From: Vibrio sp. VB16
Lineage (GTDB): Bacteria; Pseudomonadota; Gammaproteobacteria; Enterobacterales; Vibrionaceae
Direction of reading: 5' to 3'
Assembly: GCF_015594925.2 (NCBI RefSeq)
Contig: NZ_CP087590.1
Span: forward strand, 310,001 to 374,000
Length of the DNA stretch: 64,000 nt
Under the pieces are notes generated by a model that saw only the letters and a program-made list of their open reading frames with translations, was not told the origin of the DNA and did not search any database. Of the stretch, positions 16,351 through 25,909 are shown piece by piece (positions within the stretch are counted from its first letter, which is position 1; each line of letters opens with the position of its first letter). A program made the position numbers and the translations under genes.

Positions 16351-16902
16351 TTACAAGTTAGAAGAAATAAAATTAAGCACTTGAGTTATCTCGTCTTTTA
16401 CCAATGTACCTTCCTTTACAAAGAGAACTTTGCCTTCTTTATCTAGCACAATAATGGCTGAACTCTCTTCTTGTAGTTGCCAAGATTTTGCGACCGTCCC
16501 ATTTTTGTCCAGAATAATAGAAGACCATGGGAACTCAATCTTACTGTCTTCAGCGGATGATTTTACAAATGAACCGGTACCCCACATCGCATCATCTTGG
16601 TTGATAATGGTGGTTGTTTGATAGCGATCTGCTGGAAATTTTGATGCGGTTATTGCCGCCATCAAATCAGCGTTCATTTTTTTTGCGCTTTTTCTTCCCG
16701 CTATAGCTTGAATAACTCTAACTTTGTTGGGGAGATGTGAGCTGTTCCACTCTTTATAAGCGATACCTTTATTTTCAACAAAAAGTTCGCCGTGTTTCGC
16801 AATGGCAACATTAGGTACGGTTTGCTCTAAGGTAATAGTGTGCGTGAAGCCCAATATTGGTGAGGCGCACAGTATCAATGCAGTGAGAGACTTTACTTTC
16901 AT
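16351..16902 (-). CDS. ytfJ: YtfJ-family periplasmic thioredoxin-like protein
   Basis: A 183-residue protein, close to the 184 of E. coli YtfJ, with a signal peptide (about 1-20, ending GFTH). The body has a thioredoxin-like fold pattern: KVRVIQAIAGRKSAKKMNAD, SSAIIVLDKEGKVLFVKEG. No CXXC active site is present, so a redox activity like thioredoxin is not supported. The function is unknown. AAAGGAATA precedes the ATG. It is divergent from ytfK, as in E. coli, which strengthens both names. Confidence 0.85.
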   Translation of the reverse strand: MKVKSLTALILCASPILGFTHTITLEQTVPNVAIAKHGELFVENKGIAYKEWNSSHLPNKVRVIQAIAGRKSAKKMNADLMAAITASKFPADRYQTTTIINQDDAMWGTGSFVKSSAEDSKIEFPWSSIILDKNGTVAKSWQLQEESSAIIVLDKEGKVLFVKEGTLVKDEITQVLNFISSNL

Positions 16903-17165
16903 TTTATATTCCTTTTATTTTATCTTAACCCCTTATTAAGTATGGGGTTTATCTTCCTAGAAATAAACTGAGCCTTCTTAAGGATGGCGTTTAACTAGGT
17001 ATACATAGCGTAGTTGAAAAAGTAAAAAAAGGTGACGATTTTTTTGAACTTGGCTCTAAAGTTGCATTTATTCTGAGTAAATTATTCATTGTGTTTAGCT
17101 GTCAGAGTAAGTTGTAAAGATTTGCCGCGACGGGTTTGGTATTGATGAAGGGAATGTTACTTATT

Positions 17166-17375
17166 ATGACTCGAGTTTTTTCCACCTATCGCCCACTTCA
17201 AGTGGCCCGTTTTGTAAAAAACCTTTTTAAGGGGGAGTTTTCAATTGAAGGTGTTGGTGTATTTTATTTCGATAGCGGAAGAGTTTTGCTTCCTGATTTA
17301 ACGGATAAGAAAAAACTATCGATAATGAAAGAGGTGAACTTTACTATCGATATCCTAACTATTGCTATGGTCTAA
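17166..17375 (+). CDS. ytfK: DUF1107 protein, YtfK-like (p)ppGpp/SpoT modulator
   Basis: A 69-residue basic protein that aligns along its whole length with E. coli YtfK (68 residues): TRVFSTYRPLQVARFVKNLF against the E. coli N-terminus, then GEFSIEGVGVFYFDSGRVL and LSIMKEVN. E. coli YtfK promotes SpoT-dependent (p)ppGpp accumulation under phosphate or lipid stress; transfer of that role here is inference. The start at 17166 matches the family; AAGGGA lies 12 bases upstream, and in-frame ATGs at 17145 and 17154 would add residues absent from E. coli YtfK. It is divergent from ytfJ and converges on msrA. Confidence 0.8.
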   Translation: MTRVFSTYRPLQVARFVKNLFKGEFSIEGVGVFYFDSGRVLLPDLTDKKKLSIMKEVNFTIDILTIAMV

Positions 17376-17418
17376 ACGTTGGTTTCTTGAGCATCAGTTC
17401 AACGTATAAAAAAATAAG

Positions 17419-18051
17419 CTACACGCTTGGTGGAAAACAGACACCCGTTCCACCTAATCCACAATACCCGTTTGGATTTCTTGCTAAATACTGTTGATGA
17501 TAGGTTTCTGCAAAATAGTATAGGTTGGCCGCTGTTATTTCCGTTGTGATCTGCCCTTTTCGTTGTTCATCTAATGCGGATTGATATTGTGCTTCGCTCT
17601 CTTTGGCTATCTTAAATTGCTCGTCACTAAACGTGTAAATGGCAGAACGGTACTGGCTGCCGAGATCATTCCCTTGACGCATGCCTTGAGTCGGGTCGTG
17701 TTTCTCCCAAAAATAATTGAGAAGTTGTGATAGTTTGATGATGCTAGGATTGAATATGATTCGTACGGCCTCAGTATGACCTGTTTTGCCAGTGCATACT
17801 TCTTCATAGGTTGGGTTCTCAGTGTGGCCGCCACTGTATCCTACAGAAGTCGAGTGAACCCCTTCAAGTGGCCAGAATAAACGTTCTGCTCCCCAAAAAC
17901 ATCCAAGTCCTAGCACTATTTCTTCATGACATTTAGGCACTGGAGCGGTAATGTCGGTATCGTTTACAACGTGTTTTTCGGTGACGGATATCGGTGTCGA
18001 ACGACCTTTTATTGCAGTTTCACTTGTCACTACGCTCTGTTTGTTGAACAT
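17419..18051 (-). CDS. msrA: Peptide methionine (S)-S-oxide reductase MsrA
   Basis: A 210-residue protein, the E. coli MsrA size class with an N-terminal extension of about 45 residues. The catalytic motif GCFWGAE carries Cys51. Further signatures are TSVGYSGGHTENPTYEEVCTG, FWEKHDPTQGMRQGNDLG and the C-terminal NGYCGLGGTGVCFP, which has the two recycling cysteines. It reduces methionine-S-sulfoxide in oxidised proteins. The start at 18051 has AAGGAG 8 bases upstream; an upstream in-frame start at 18078 is disfavoured. It is divergent from tamA, as in E. coli. Confidence 0.95.
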   Translation of the reverse strand: MFNKQSVVTSETAIKGRSTPISVTEKHVVNDTDITAPVPKCHEEIVLGLGCFWGAERLFWPLEGVHSTSVGYSGGHTENPTYEEVCTGKTGHTEAVRIIFNPSIIKLSQLLNYFWEKHDPTQGMRQGNDLGSQYRSAIYTFSDEQFKIAKESEAQYQSALDEQRKGQITTEITAANLYYFAETYHQQYLARNPNGYCGLGGTGVCFPPSV

Positions 18052-18286
18052 GATACTTGCTCCTTTTCCTGTCTTCATGGATTGAGTATAAGGGATTGTC
18101 TTCTTCTGCTTATATCGATATCAACTAATCAGAAACAAATGCTTATATAACAAAAGGCTTATGTGATATTTCGCTAATAATACACATAATATGACATCTT
18201 GATAACACATGTGTATAAGGTTGATTCATTATGAGTTAAGCTTTGTTCATAAGGATATGTCGTCGCGATAAGGTTCGTCTCAGTCT

Positions 18287-20017
18287 GTGTTTCAATATAT
18301 TAAAATAATAAAAAAATTGACCGCTGTTTTGTTTATGTTGTTGCTATTAAGCAAGGGGGCATGGGCAAGTATTGCTTTAAATATTGAAGGGTTAGAAGGG
18401 GATCTTGAAGAGAATACGAATGTATATGTCGCTGCAATTTCCGAAGAGGATTACTCTACATCGCTTCGCTTTCAGTCTCGTCTTCGAGATACTATTATCA
18501 CCGCACTTAAAGCACTTGGTTATTATCAACCTGAAATTGCCTTTATTATCTCTGAAAACGAGGAGACCTTGACGGCTAAAGTTGAAAAAGGTGAGCCTGT
18601 ATTGATTGAAGTTGTCGACATTGAATTAGAAGGTGGAGCGAAACAAGATCCAGATTTTCTATCATTGATTGCGAAGTCTGGCTTGGTAGAACAATCGATA
18701 TTAGATCATAGTAAATATGACGCACTAAAAAAGAGTATTCGAAATTTGGCCTTGTCGAAAGGGTATTTTGATGGAGATTTCACAAAGACGGCACTAGAGG
18801 TTGCACCTGAGCTTAATCAAGCCTTTATACGATTACATTATGATAGTGGCGTTCGGTATAACTTTGGAAAAACCATTATTGTGGGTAGCCAAATCGAAGA
18901 AGATAAAGTGCGCTCTCTGATACCTTATGAAGAGGGCAAACCATACTTAGCTTCCGACGTTGGTTTGCTTAATCAACGTCTATCAAATACAGAGTGGTTC
19001 TCTTCCGTTTTTGTCAAACCAGATTTGAAAAATGTGGAAAAGAATCAATTGCTACCAATGGAGGTATCTCTTGCTCCGCAATCGAAGAATAAGATAGAAA
19101 CGGGTATAGGTTATTCTACGGATGTTGGCGTTAGAGGGACATTAAAGTGGAACAAACCATGGGTTAATACGTACGGACACAGTTTTGATTCAAGCTTATC
19201 GCTCTCTTCTCCAGAGCAAACCATTGTATTAGGTTATAAGATCCCTTTAGAAGACGTGCTTAACGAATACTATCGAGTTCAATACGGTATGAAGTATGAA
19301 GATAAACTTGATACAGATAGCTTAGAAGTGAACACGGTTGTTGAACGGCATTGGCAGTTGGACAATGGTTGGCATAGAAACCTCTTTTTAAGGTATCTAC
19401 ATGAGGACTTTACTCAAGGCTCTCAAAATGATGATATAAAAATGGCGATTCCAGGCGTTTCCTTTTCTAAGACGAAAAGCTCTGGTGGCTCAATGCCTAA
19501 GTTTGGTAATAAGTATTCGGTGAGTTTTGAATTGTCTGATGACAGCGTGATATCAAGAGCACGAATGCTGCGCATTCAGACCCGTTCAACTTGGATTAAT
19601 AGCTTGGGAAGCAATCATCGGGGCATCGCTCGTGTCGATTTAGCGGCAAACTTTGTCGATAATATTCTTGATCTTCCTCCTTCAATTCGTTTTTTTGCTG
19701 GTGGCGATAATAATCTGCGTGGTTACGATTATGAATCTATTTCTCCTACAGATGATACTGGCGCGCTTATTGGGGCTAAATACATGGCGACGAGTTCACT
19801 GGAATATCAATATCGAATTAAAGGAGATTGGTGGTTAGCGGCGTTCGTCGATGCTGGTGATGCTTGGTCTGCGACACCAGAAGCCAAAATTGGAACTGGT
19901 TTTGGTGTTCGATGGGCATCTCCTGTCGGGCCGATTCGACTTGATTTAGCCTGGGGATTGGCTGAGGAGAGTGGTGATCAGTTCCGCGTTCATTTTGCGT
20001 TGGGACCAGAGTTATGA
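18287..20017 (+). CDS. tamA: Translocation and assembly module outer-membrane protein TamA
   Basis: A 576-residue Omp85-family protein. The signal peptide is about 1-27 (LLLLSKGAWA). POTRA-type periplasmic repeats cover about 28-260. The C-terminal 16-strand barrel region contains the surface-antigen motif IRFFAGGDNNLRGYDYESIS and ends ...QFRVHFALGPEL. With TamB it inserts autotransporters and other outer-membrane proteins and may take part in lipid transport. The start is a GTG at 18287; the first in-frame ATG would cut into the signal peptide. It overlaps tamB by ATGA. Confidence 0.93.
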   Translation: MFQYIKIIKKLTAVLFMLLLLSKGAWASIALNIEGLEGDLEENTNVYVAAISEEDYSTSLRFQSRLRDTIITALKALGYYQPEIAFIISENEETLTAKVEKGEPVLIEVVDIELEGGAKQDPDFLSLIAKSGLVEQSILDHSKYDALKKSIRNLALSKGYFDGDFTKTALEVAPELNQAFIRLHYDSGVRYNFGKTIIVGSQIEEDKVRSLIPYEEGKPYLASDVGLLNQRLSNTEWFSSVFVKPDLKNVEKNQLLPMEVSLAPQSKNKIETGIGYSTDVGVRGTLKWNKPWVNTYGHSFDSSLSLSSPEQTIVLGYKIPLEDVLNEYYRVQYGMKYEDKLDTDSLEVNTVVERHWQLDNGWHRNLFLRYLHEDFTQGSQNDDIKMAIPGVSFSKTKSSGGSMPKFGNKYSVSFELSDDSVISRARMLRIQTRSTWINSLGSNHRGIARVDLAANFVDNILDLPPSIRFFAGGDNNLRGYDYESISPTDDTGALIGAKYMATSSLEYQYRIKGDWWLAAFVDAGDAWSATPEAKIGTGFGVRWASPVGPIRLDLAWGLAEESGDQFRVHFALGPEL

Positions 20018-23000
20018 CGAAGGTAGCGGTTAAATGGATAAAGAGATCTTTATTTGGTGTTATAGGGCTGATTTTACTTATCTTGTTGCTCTTATTGGGA
20101 CTTCTGTTTACCAATAGTGGTCTTAATGCTGTTATTTGGGGGGTTCAGAAAGCCTTGCCTCAATTGGAGATTAAGGAGAGTGAAGGGGCGCTGTTACCAG
20201 AGTTCTCTCTGTTTGATATCTCCTATAAGTCGGAAGAACTTAATATTGAAGCAAAAAGTAAAGAGATTACTTTAGCTATCACGCCTAGTTGTTTTCTTAT
20301 CCCGTCGGTTTGCGTTGAACAGCTGAAAATTGATGGTCTAGACTTTGCTTTAACTGGATTGCCACCCGTGAGTGAAGAACGCTCTTCTGAATCATCAGAG
20401 CCTTTAACTGAAATCCGACTACCAGTCCCCATTTATGTTCGCAGCCTATCGCTGTCTGATATTGACCTAGATATTTTGGGAAATAAAATTGGCTGGCAGA
20501 CCTTTACCAGTCAAATAGAGATGAGTGGTAGCAAATTAACCATCCATCCCACCATTTTTGAGGACGTTAACGTTGAATTGGCAGAGGTTGCTGATAAAGC
20601 GTCTGAATCAAAAGGCGTTGCCAACACTGATCAAACCAAGCCGTCAATTACATTACCCGATGTGTTGATTCCTTTAGAGGTTGATCTGGAGAAGTTTGAC
20701 TTATATCGTTTTAACGTAAAAGGTGAAACGCCCGTTATAGTAAATCATCTTGGCTTATCCACGCACGTACAAGGCTACGCGGTTAATGTAAAACAGCTGA
20801 CGTTAGATACGCCACAAGCTGATATCGAATTGAAGTCAGAAATTGAACTGAGAGACGGCTATCCGTTGGTTTTAGACGTGTCGGCATTGGTCAAGCAGAC
20901 GGAGCTAAAAGGGCAAAATCTCGTAATAAGAGCAGAAGGGAGCGTAGCAGATCTACAGTTAGATGCGCAGCTTACGGGCGTAATTGAAGCGCGCTTAAAT
21001 GGGCGAATTGAACCGCTTGACCCTGAATTACCGTTTGATATCGAATTGACTGCCGGTCACGCGCAATGGCCATTGACTGGGGTTGCTGATTACACCGTGG
21101 ATGTAGACCATATAAAATCCAACGGTTCATTAAAGGGCTATCAACTAGATATCGCGACCATTGCCGACGGAAAAGGTATCCCACCTCTCGACCTTACAGT
21201 AAAAGGCGAAGGCGATTTAGAACACGTGGAACTAGAATCTATTCTACTTAAAACACTCGGCGGGGAGGTTTCTGGTCAAGTAATGGCAAATTGGCAATCC
21301 CCGGTTAATTGGCAAGCCAAATTGGGCCTGTCAAATATTCAACCTGGATTGGAGTGGGAACAAGCAGAAGGTGTCGTTAACGGATCGTTAACGACCACTG
21401 GCGAGTTATTTGATTCAGGGGGGTGGCAGGTTGAATTACCTCTTTTGGATATCGAAGGGGTAATTAGAGAGTACCCTCTTAATATTGAAGGTGAATTACT
21501 CGCGAGCGATAAAAAGGGAACCGGTGATCTAAAAGTGATGACAAGTGGACTTGTTGTCAAGCATGGACCTAATGGACTAAATATTTCAGGACAATTAGAT
21601 AAAAAGTGGGCGATGGATACAAGTATTAATTTTCCTGATATTGAAAAATCCCTTCCTGATTTTAAGGGCAGTGTTAATGGTCAAATTGCATTACGTGGTG
21701 AGCTTAAGACACCTGAAATTCGCACCGACCTTTCGGCAGAAAAAATCGCGTATCTAGATATTGCGACTATTTCTAATATTACTCTGTCCAGTGATTTAGC
21801 GCCATTACCAGCACCTGCTGGTGAACTTGACCTTAAGGTAAGTAATGTTGTATATGAAAATAAAATCATAGATTCGATTGATCTTTCGTTTTCTGGTTCG
21901 CAAAAAAAACACCAACTTAGCCTTGATGTGCTGTCTGATTTACTAAAAGCGAATTTGCATATTGCTGGTGGTTTGCATGAAAAGCCTGAATTAGTTTGGA
22001 AGGGGACACTAGATAAAGCGGAACTATCTACGGTACAAGGTCCGTGGGGTTTAGACCACCCTGTTGCGGTTAGTTTTCTTGTCGATAGTCAAGTTGCGAA
22101 TGTCCAAGCCCATTGCTGGACACAAGCTAACTCGGAGGTTTGTTTAAGCAAAGATCTCGTTGCAGGGCAATCTGGTGAAGTGCATCTCGACGTTCAAAAT
22201 TTTGGGTTTAGTCAGCTTGATATGTTTATCCCTAAAGGGACCAATATCGAGGGAGAATTCAATGCTGAAGCATTGGCAAGTTGGGGGCCAAATAAAAAGC
22301 CAGATGCTGAATTTAAGATCTCATTACCTAAAGGAAAGCTAACACAACAGATAGAACAACCCATAGTCTTAGCTTGGGAATCTATTGTACTTAGTGCTCA
22401 GTTACATAAAGATAGTCTTGCGGTCGATTGGCTTTTTGATCTTGCAGATAATGGGGATATCAAAGGAAACCTGAAAGTACCAGATGTTCAAGCCACACAT
22501 CAAGGGCTGGATGCTCAGATAATTTTAGATAACATCAATTTAGACATGATTCAGCCTTTAGTGGGAGAGTACAGTAAGGTTAATGCGGATATAAATTCTG
22601 ATATAAGAATTTCAGGCCCAGTTAAGCATCCAAAAGTTAATGGTAAATTTATCATCGGTGACATTATTGCACAGGGTGATATTGCGCCTGTTGAAGTTAA
22701 TAATGGAACCATTGCCATCGATTTCTCTGGTTATGATGCGCGACTAAATGCGGATATCGAAACACCTGACGGTGTGTTACAACTTGATGGAGACGCAAAT
22801 TGGGAAGATTTATCCGCTTGGTCAACCAATGTGAAAGTGTTTGCCGAAGAACTGAATGTCACTCTTCCTCCGATCGTTCAAGTAAAAATAAAGCCAGATA
22901 TGCAGATCGCTATTACCCCTAAACGAGCGATTATTGAAGGCGATATCTATCTACCCTGGGGAAATATTACGGTTGAAGAACTGCCGCCTAGTGCTATAGG

Positions 23001-23778
23001 CGTCTCTTCCGATGAAGTGATTTTGAATAAAGACCTTCAGCCTGAAGAAGGAAGTACAGCACTTCCTATCGAAGTGGAAACAAACGTAAATATCCATATT
23101 GGTGACGACTTTAAACTGGCGGCTTTTGGTTTAAAGGGCGAACTCGTCGGCAAACTGAATGTCACCCAAAAAGACAAAGGGCCATTTATTGTTGGAGAGG
23201 TTGAGGTGGTGAATGGCGCTTATCGATCTTTTGGACAAGACTTAATCATTGTTGAAGGGAAAGTGTTGATGAATGGCCCGCCAGATCAACCTTATCTTGC
23301 TATTGATGCGGTACGAAACCCAGACAACACGCAAGATGATGTTGTAGCAGGTATTCGAGTAACGGGCCCGGCAAACGAACCAGCAATCGAGGTCTACTCT
23401 AAACCATCTATGCCGCAACAGAATGCTTTGTCCTACCTATTGAGAGGACAAGATCTTGATGGCGCTGCTGGTGGAAGTAGCATGACAACAGCCTTAATTG
23501 GCTTAAGCTTGGCTAAGAGTGGGCAGCTAGTAGGACAAATCGGTGAAACCTTTGGTGTGTCTGATCTGCAGTTGGACACCGCTGGATCTGGAGAAGAATC
23601 TCAGGTAACGGTCAGTGGTTATCTGACTCCAGAATTACAAGTGAAATATGGGGTTGGTATATTTGATTCATTTGGAGAATTCACGGTTAGGTATAAATTA
23701 GTCACCGATTTATATTTAGAAGCGGTGTCAGGAATGGATAGTGCAGTTGATCTGTTATATCAATTTGAATTTGATTAG
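20014..23778 (+). CDS. tamB: Translocation and assembly module inner-membrane protein TamB
   Basis: A 1254-residue AsmA/YhdP-like protein, near the usual TamB length. One N-terminal anchor (SLFGVIGLILLILLLLLGLL, about 12-31) is followed by a very long repetitive beta-rich periplasmic region that forms a hydrophobic groove. The C-terminal DUF490 domain ends in VSGYLTPELQVKYGVGIFDS and FEFD, the part that contacts TamA. Roles in autotransporter insertion and in phospholipid transport between membranes are known from the family. It is translationally coupled to tamA by a 4-base overlap. Confidence 0.95.
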   Translation: MTKVAVKWIKRSLFGVIGLILLILLLLLGLLFTNSGLNAVIWGVQKALPQLEIKESEGALLPEFSLFDISYKSEELNIEAKSKEITLAITPSCFLIPSVCVEQLKIDGLDFALTGLPPVSEERSSESSEPLTEIRLPVPIYVRSLSLSDIDLDILGNKIGWQTFTSQIEMSGSKLTIHPTIFEDVNVELAEVADKASESKGVANTDQTKPSITLPDVLIPLEVDLEKFDLYRFNVKGETPVIVNHLGLSTHVQGYAVNVKQLTLDTPQADIELKSEIELRDGYPLVLDVSALVKQTELKGQNLVIRAEGSVADLQLDAQLTGVIEARLNGRIEPLDPELPFDIELTAGHAQWPLTGVADYTVDVDHIKSNGSLKGYQLDIATIADGKGIPPLDLTVKGEGDLEHVELESILLKTLGGEVSGQVMANWQSPVNWQAKLGLSNIQPGLEWEQAEGVVNGSLTTTGELFDSGGWQVELPLLDIEGVIREYPLNIEGELLASDKKGTGDLKVMTSGLVVKHGPNGLNISGQLDKKWAMDTSINFPDIEKSLPDFKGSVNGQIALRGELKTPEIRTDLSAEKIAYLDIATISNITLSSDLAPLPAPAGELDLKVSNVVYENKIIDSIDLSFSGSQKKHQLSLDVLSDLLKANLHIAGGLHEKPELVWKGTLDKAELSTVQGPWGLDHPVAVSFLVDSQVANVQAHCWTQANSEVCLSKDLVAGQSGEVHLDVQNFGFSQLDMFIPKGTNIEGEFNAEALASWGPNKKPDAEFKISLPKGKLTQQIEQPIVLAWESIVLSAQLHKDSLAVDWLFDLADNGDIKGNLKVPDVQATHQGLDAQIILDNINLDMIQPLVGEYSKVNADINSDIRISGPVKHPKVNGKFIIGDIIAQGDIAPVEVNNGTIAIDFSGYDARLNADIETPDGVLQLDGDANWEDLSAWSTNVKVFAEELNVTLPPIVQVKIKPDMQIAITPKRAIIEGDIYLPWGNITVEELPPSAIGVSSDEVILNKDLQPEEGSTALPIEVETNVNIHIGDDFKLAAFGLKGELVGKLNVTQKDKGPFIVGEVEVVNGAYRSFGQDLIIVEGKVLMNGPPDQPYLAIDAVRNPDNTQDDVVAGIRVTGPANEPAIEVYSKPSMPQQNALSYLLRGQDLDGAAGGSSMTTALIGLSLAKSGQLVGQIGETFGVSDLQLDTAGSGEESQVTVSGYLTPELQVKYGVGIFDSFGEFTVRYKLVTDLYLEAVSGMDSAVDLLYQFEFD

Positions 23779-23788
23779 GGAGTAATAC

Positions 23789-24139
23789 ATGCGACATCTG
23801 GTTTTTGTTTACGGAACGTTGCGTAAAGGTGAATCTAATCATCACGTACTCAGTGAGAGTGAGTACCTTGGTTTTTTTGAAACCGAACCGAACTATCAAT
23901 TGTTCAATTATGGCTCCTATCCAGGCGTTACGCAGGGCAATTGCAAGGTGTTAGGTGAAGTGTATAGTGTTGATGATGATGTTCTACAACGCTTGGATAT
24001 TTTAGAGAATGTTCCCATTGATTACGTGCGTGATCCAATAGAGACACCTTATGGAATTGCATGGATATACCTTTATCAAGGAGGAAGTAAACTTGACGAA
24101 GCCATCACATCGGGTAATTGGTTATATCGGAATAAATGA
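23789..24139 (+). CDS. ytfP: Gamma-glutamylcyclotransferase-like protein YtfP
   Basis: A 116-residue protein of the GGCT/AIG2 fold. The signature VYGTLRKGESNHHVL lies at residues 6-20, followed by DVLQRLDILENVPIDYVRD, which is part of the cavity-lining region. The precise substrate is unknown for YtfP proteins. GGGAG lies before the ATG, 10 bases after the tamB stop. The tamA-tamB-ytfP order is that of E. coli. Confidence 0.9.
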   Translation: MRHLVFVYGTLRKGESNHHVLSESEYLGFFETEPNYQLFNYGSYPGVTQGNCKVLGEVYSVDDDVLQRLDILENVPIDYVRDPIETPYGIAWIYLYQGGSKLDEAITSGNWLYRNK

Positions 24140-24270
24140 TTGTCAGTTTCCTTGTTAGTGATAAAAAATAGCATCTTAATCAGCTTCTAAAAGCGCAATG
24201 ATATTACCTAAGCCGATATATCTAGCTATATTCCTCTCATTTTCTAAATGACAATTAAGTGGGAGATAAT

Positions 24271-24522
24271 ATGGACGTTCAGGGTTTACTTATGACATTA
24301 GTCATTGGTGGTATTGCAGGATGGTTAGCGAGCATTATTATGAAGGGGTCAGGTCGTGGTGTGCTTATAAATGTCATCGTTGGAGTATTAGGTGCTGTTT
24401 TGGGTAAATTCCTCTTGTCTGCCTTGGGTATTTCTCTCATTGGTGGATTTATTGGAACCATAGTCGTTGCTACATTAGGTGCTGTGATACTCATTTCTCT
24501 GCTTCGACTTATTAGAGCTTAG
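24271..24522 (+). CDS. GlsB/YeaQ/YmgE-family stress membrane protein
   Basis: An 83-residue, almost wholly hydrophobic protein with three membrane segments and many small residues: GIAGWLASIIMKGSGRG, then VIVGVLGAVLGKFLLSALGI and GGFIGTIVVATLGAVILISL. This is the transglycosylase-associated/GlsB pattern with glycine-zipper spacing. The family is linked to general stress responses; its molecular role is unknown. GGGAG lies 5 bases before the ATG at 24271. A terminator follows. Confidence 0.88.
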   Translation: MDVQGLLMTLVIGGIAGWLASIIMKGSGRGVLINVIVGVLGAVLGKFLLSALGISLIGGFIGTIVVATLGAVILISLLRLIRA

Positions 24523-24565
24523 TATTCGGTCACCTCTCAATATTTAAAAACGGATAACAAATAAA

Positions 24566-24601
24566 TTAAAACCGCCTATTCTTGAAAATAGGCGGTTTTA
24601 A
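24566..24601. terminator. Bidirectional terminator between the GlsB-like gene and fbp
   Basis: TTAAAACCGCCTATT pairs perfectly with AATAGGCGGTTTTAA, a 15-bp stem with a 6-base loop. Both converging genes end within 45 bases of it, and T-runs are present on both strands. Confidence 0.9.
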
Positions 24602-24634
24602 TTTACGTAGATTTAATTCGCAGATTTGTAATTG

Positions 24635-25648
24635 TTATTCGTTTGGATTTTCTGCAATAAACTGTTCCACTTTATTGACCATCGCTTTAGACCCAACAAA
24701 GAAAGGCACACGCTGGTGTAACTCGGTTGGTTTCAGCTCCATGATGCGATTTTTACCGTCAGACGCTATGCCACCGGCTTGTTCAATGATGAATGCCATA
24801 GGATTACATTCATAAAGAAGGCGAAGCTTACCATTAGGATGACTTTCTGTGCTCGGATATAAGTAGATTCCACCTTTTAGTAAGTTTCTATGGAAATCAG
24901 CAACCAACGAGCCAATATAGCGCGAAGTATAAGGTCGATTCTCTTCAGGCACACTCTCTTGACAATATTTTATATACTTTTTAACCCCTTGCGGGAAACG
25001 AATATAGTTGCCTTCGTTGATTGAATAAATAGAGCCAGTTTCAGGGGTGATTAAACTTTCGTGAGATAAGCAGAAAGAACCGATGGAAGGGTCATAGGTA
25101 AAACCATGCACACCATTACCCGTTGTGTACACCAACATGGTAGATGAACCATATATGACATAACCCGCGGCAACTTGTTTGTCACCCGGTTGTAAAAAGT
25201 CCTCTTGAGTTGGTGGCGTGCCAACGGGTGAAACGCGGCGGTAAATTGAGAAAATCGTACCGACGGAAACATTGACATCGATATTAGATGATCCATCTAA
25301 CGGGTCCATTAAGAGCACATATTTTGCGTTTTTATTTAGCTCTTTATTAAATGCAACGGTTTCATCTTCTTCTTCGCTTGCCACTCCGCACACTTGATCA
25401 CGAGCTTCTAGTGCAGCTTTGAATTTGTCATTTGCGTATAAATCCAGCTTTTGTTGTTCTTCACCCTGTATATTCTCAGCACCAACCGAGCCAGTTATAT
25501 CAACAAGTCCTGCTTTATTGATTTCACGGTTTACGATTTTTGCTGCAAGTCTAATTGAGGCCAATAATGAAGATAGTTCTCCACTAGCGTGGGGGAAGTC
25601 ACTTTGTTTCTCTACTATAAATTCGCCAAGTGTGCGAAATTCAGACAT
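24635..25648 (-). CDS. fbp: Fructose-1,6-bisphosphatase, class 1
   Basis: A 337-residue class I FBPase that dephosphorylates fructose 1,6-bisphosphate in gluconeogenesis. The metal/substrate motif LLMDPLDGSSNIDVNVSVGT lies at about residues 111-130. The active-site lysine region is GKLRLLYECNPMAFIIEQAG near residue 275, followed by the GGIASDG loop. A good AAGGATATAAC site precedes the ATG. It is divergent from mpl, and the fbp-mpl neighbourhood is shared with E. coli. Confidence 0.97.
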   Translation of the reverse strand: MSEFRTLGEFIVEKQSDFPHASGELSSLLASIRLAAKIVNREINKAGLVDITGSVGAENIQGEEQQKLDLYANDKFKAALEARDQVCGVASEEEDETVAFNKELNKNAKYVLLMDPLDGSSNIDVNVSVGTIFSIYRRVSPVGTPPTQEDFLQPGDKQVAAGYVIYGSSTMLVYTTGNGVHGFTYDPSIGSFCLSHESLITPETGSIYSINEGNYIRFPQGVKKYIKYCQESVPEENRPYTSRYIGSLVADFHRNLLKGGIYLYPSTESHPNGKLRLLYECNPMAFIIEQAGGIASDGKNRIMELKPTELHQRVPFFVGSKAMVNKVEQFIAENPNE

Positions 25649-25909
25649 GTTATATCCTTAACGTTTTCTGATGATTTAGAGGGCTTTTTAGTTACAATGA
25701 CTTATAGCGCTAATTCATTATTATATGTTCGTTGCAACAAGCTCAATTGTATGGCATTAAACTTTTTATTGGTAATGAAGTAACTACTTGATATACAAAT
25801 TGTTTCAACTACGTATCACATATTATCTGCAACTGAGTCGAATGATTGCTTTTCTCTGATAGATCGATCACATTAGTGCAGTCAAACAGGCAAGCTTAGG
25901 AAAAATAAA

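Noticed and set aside
18180..18240. CRP-like site (TGTGAT) between msrA and tamA
   Set aside because: Only one half-site is present; the second half does not match.
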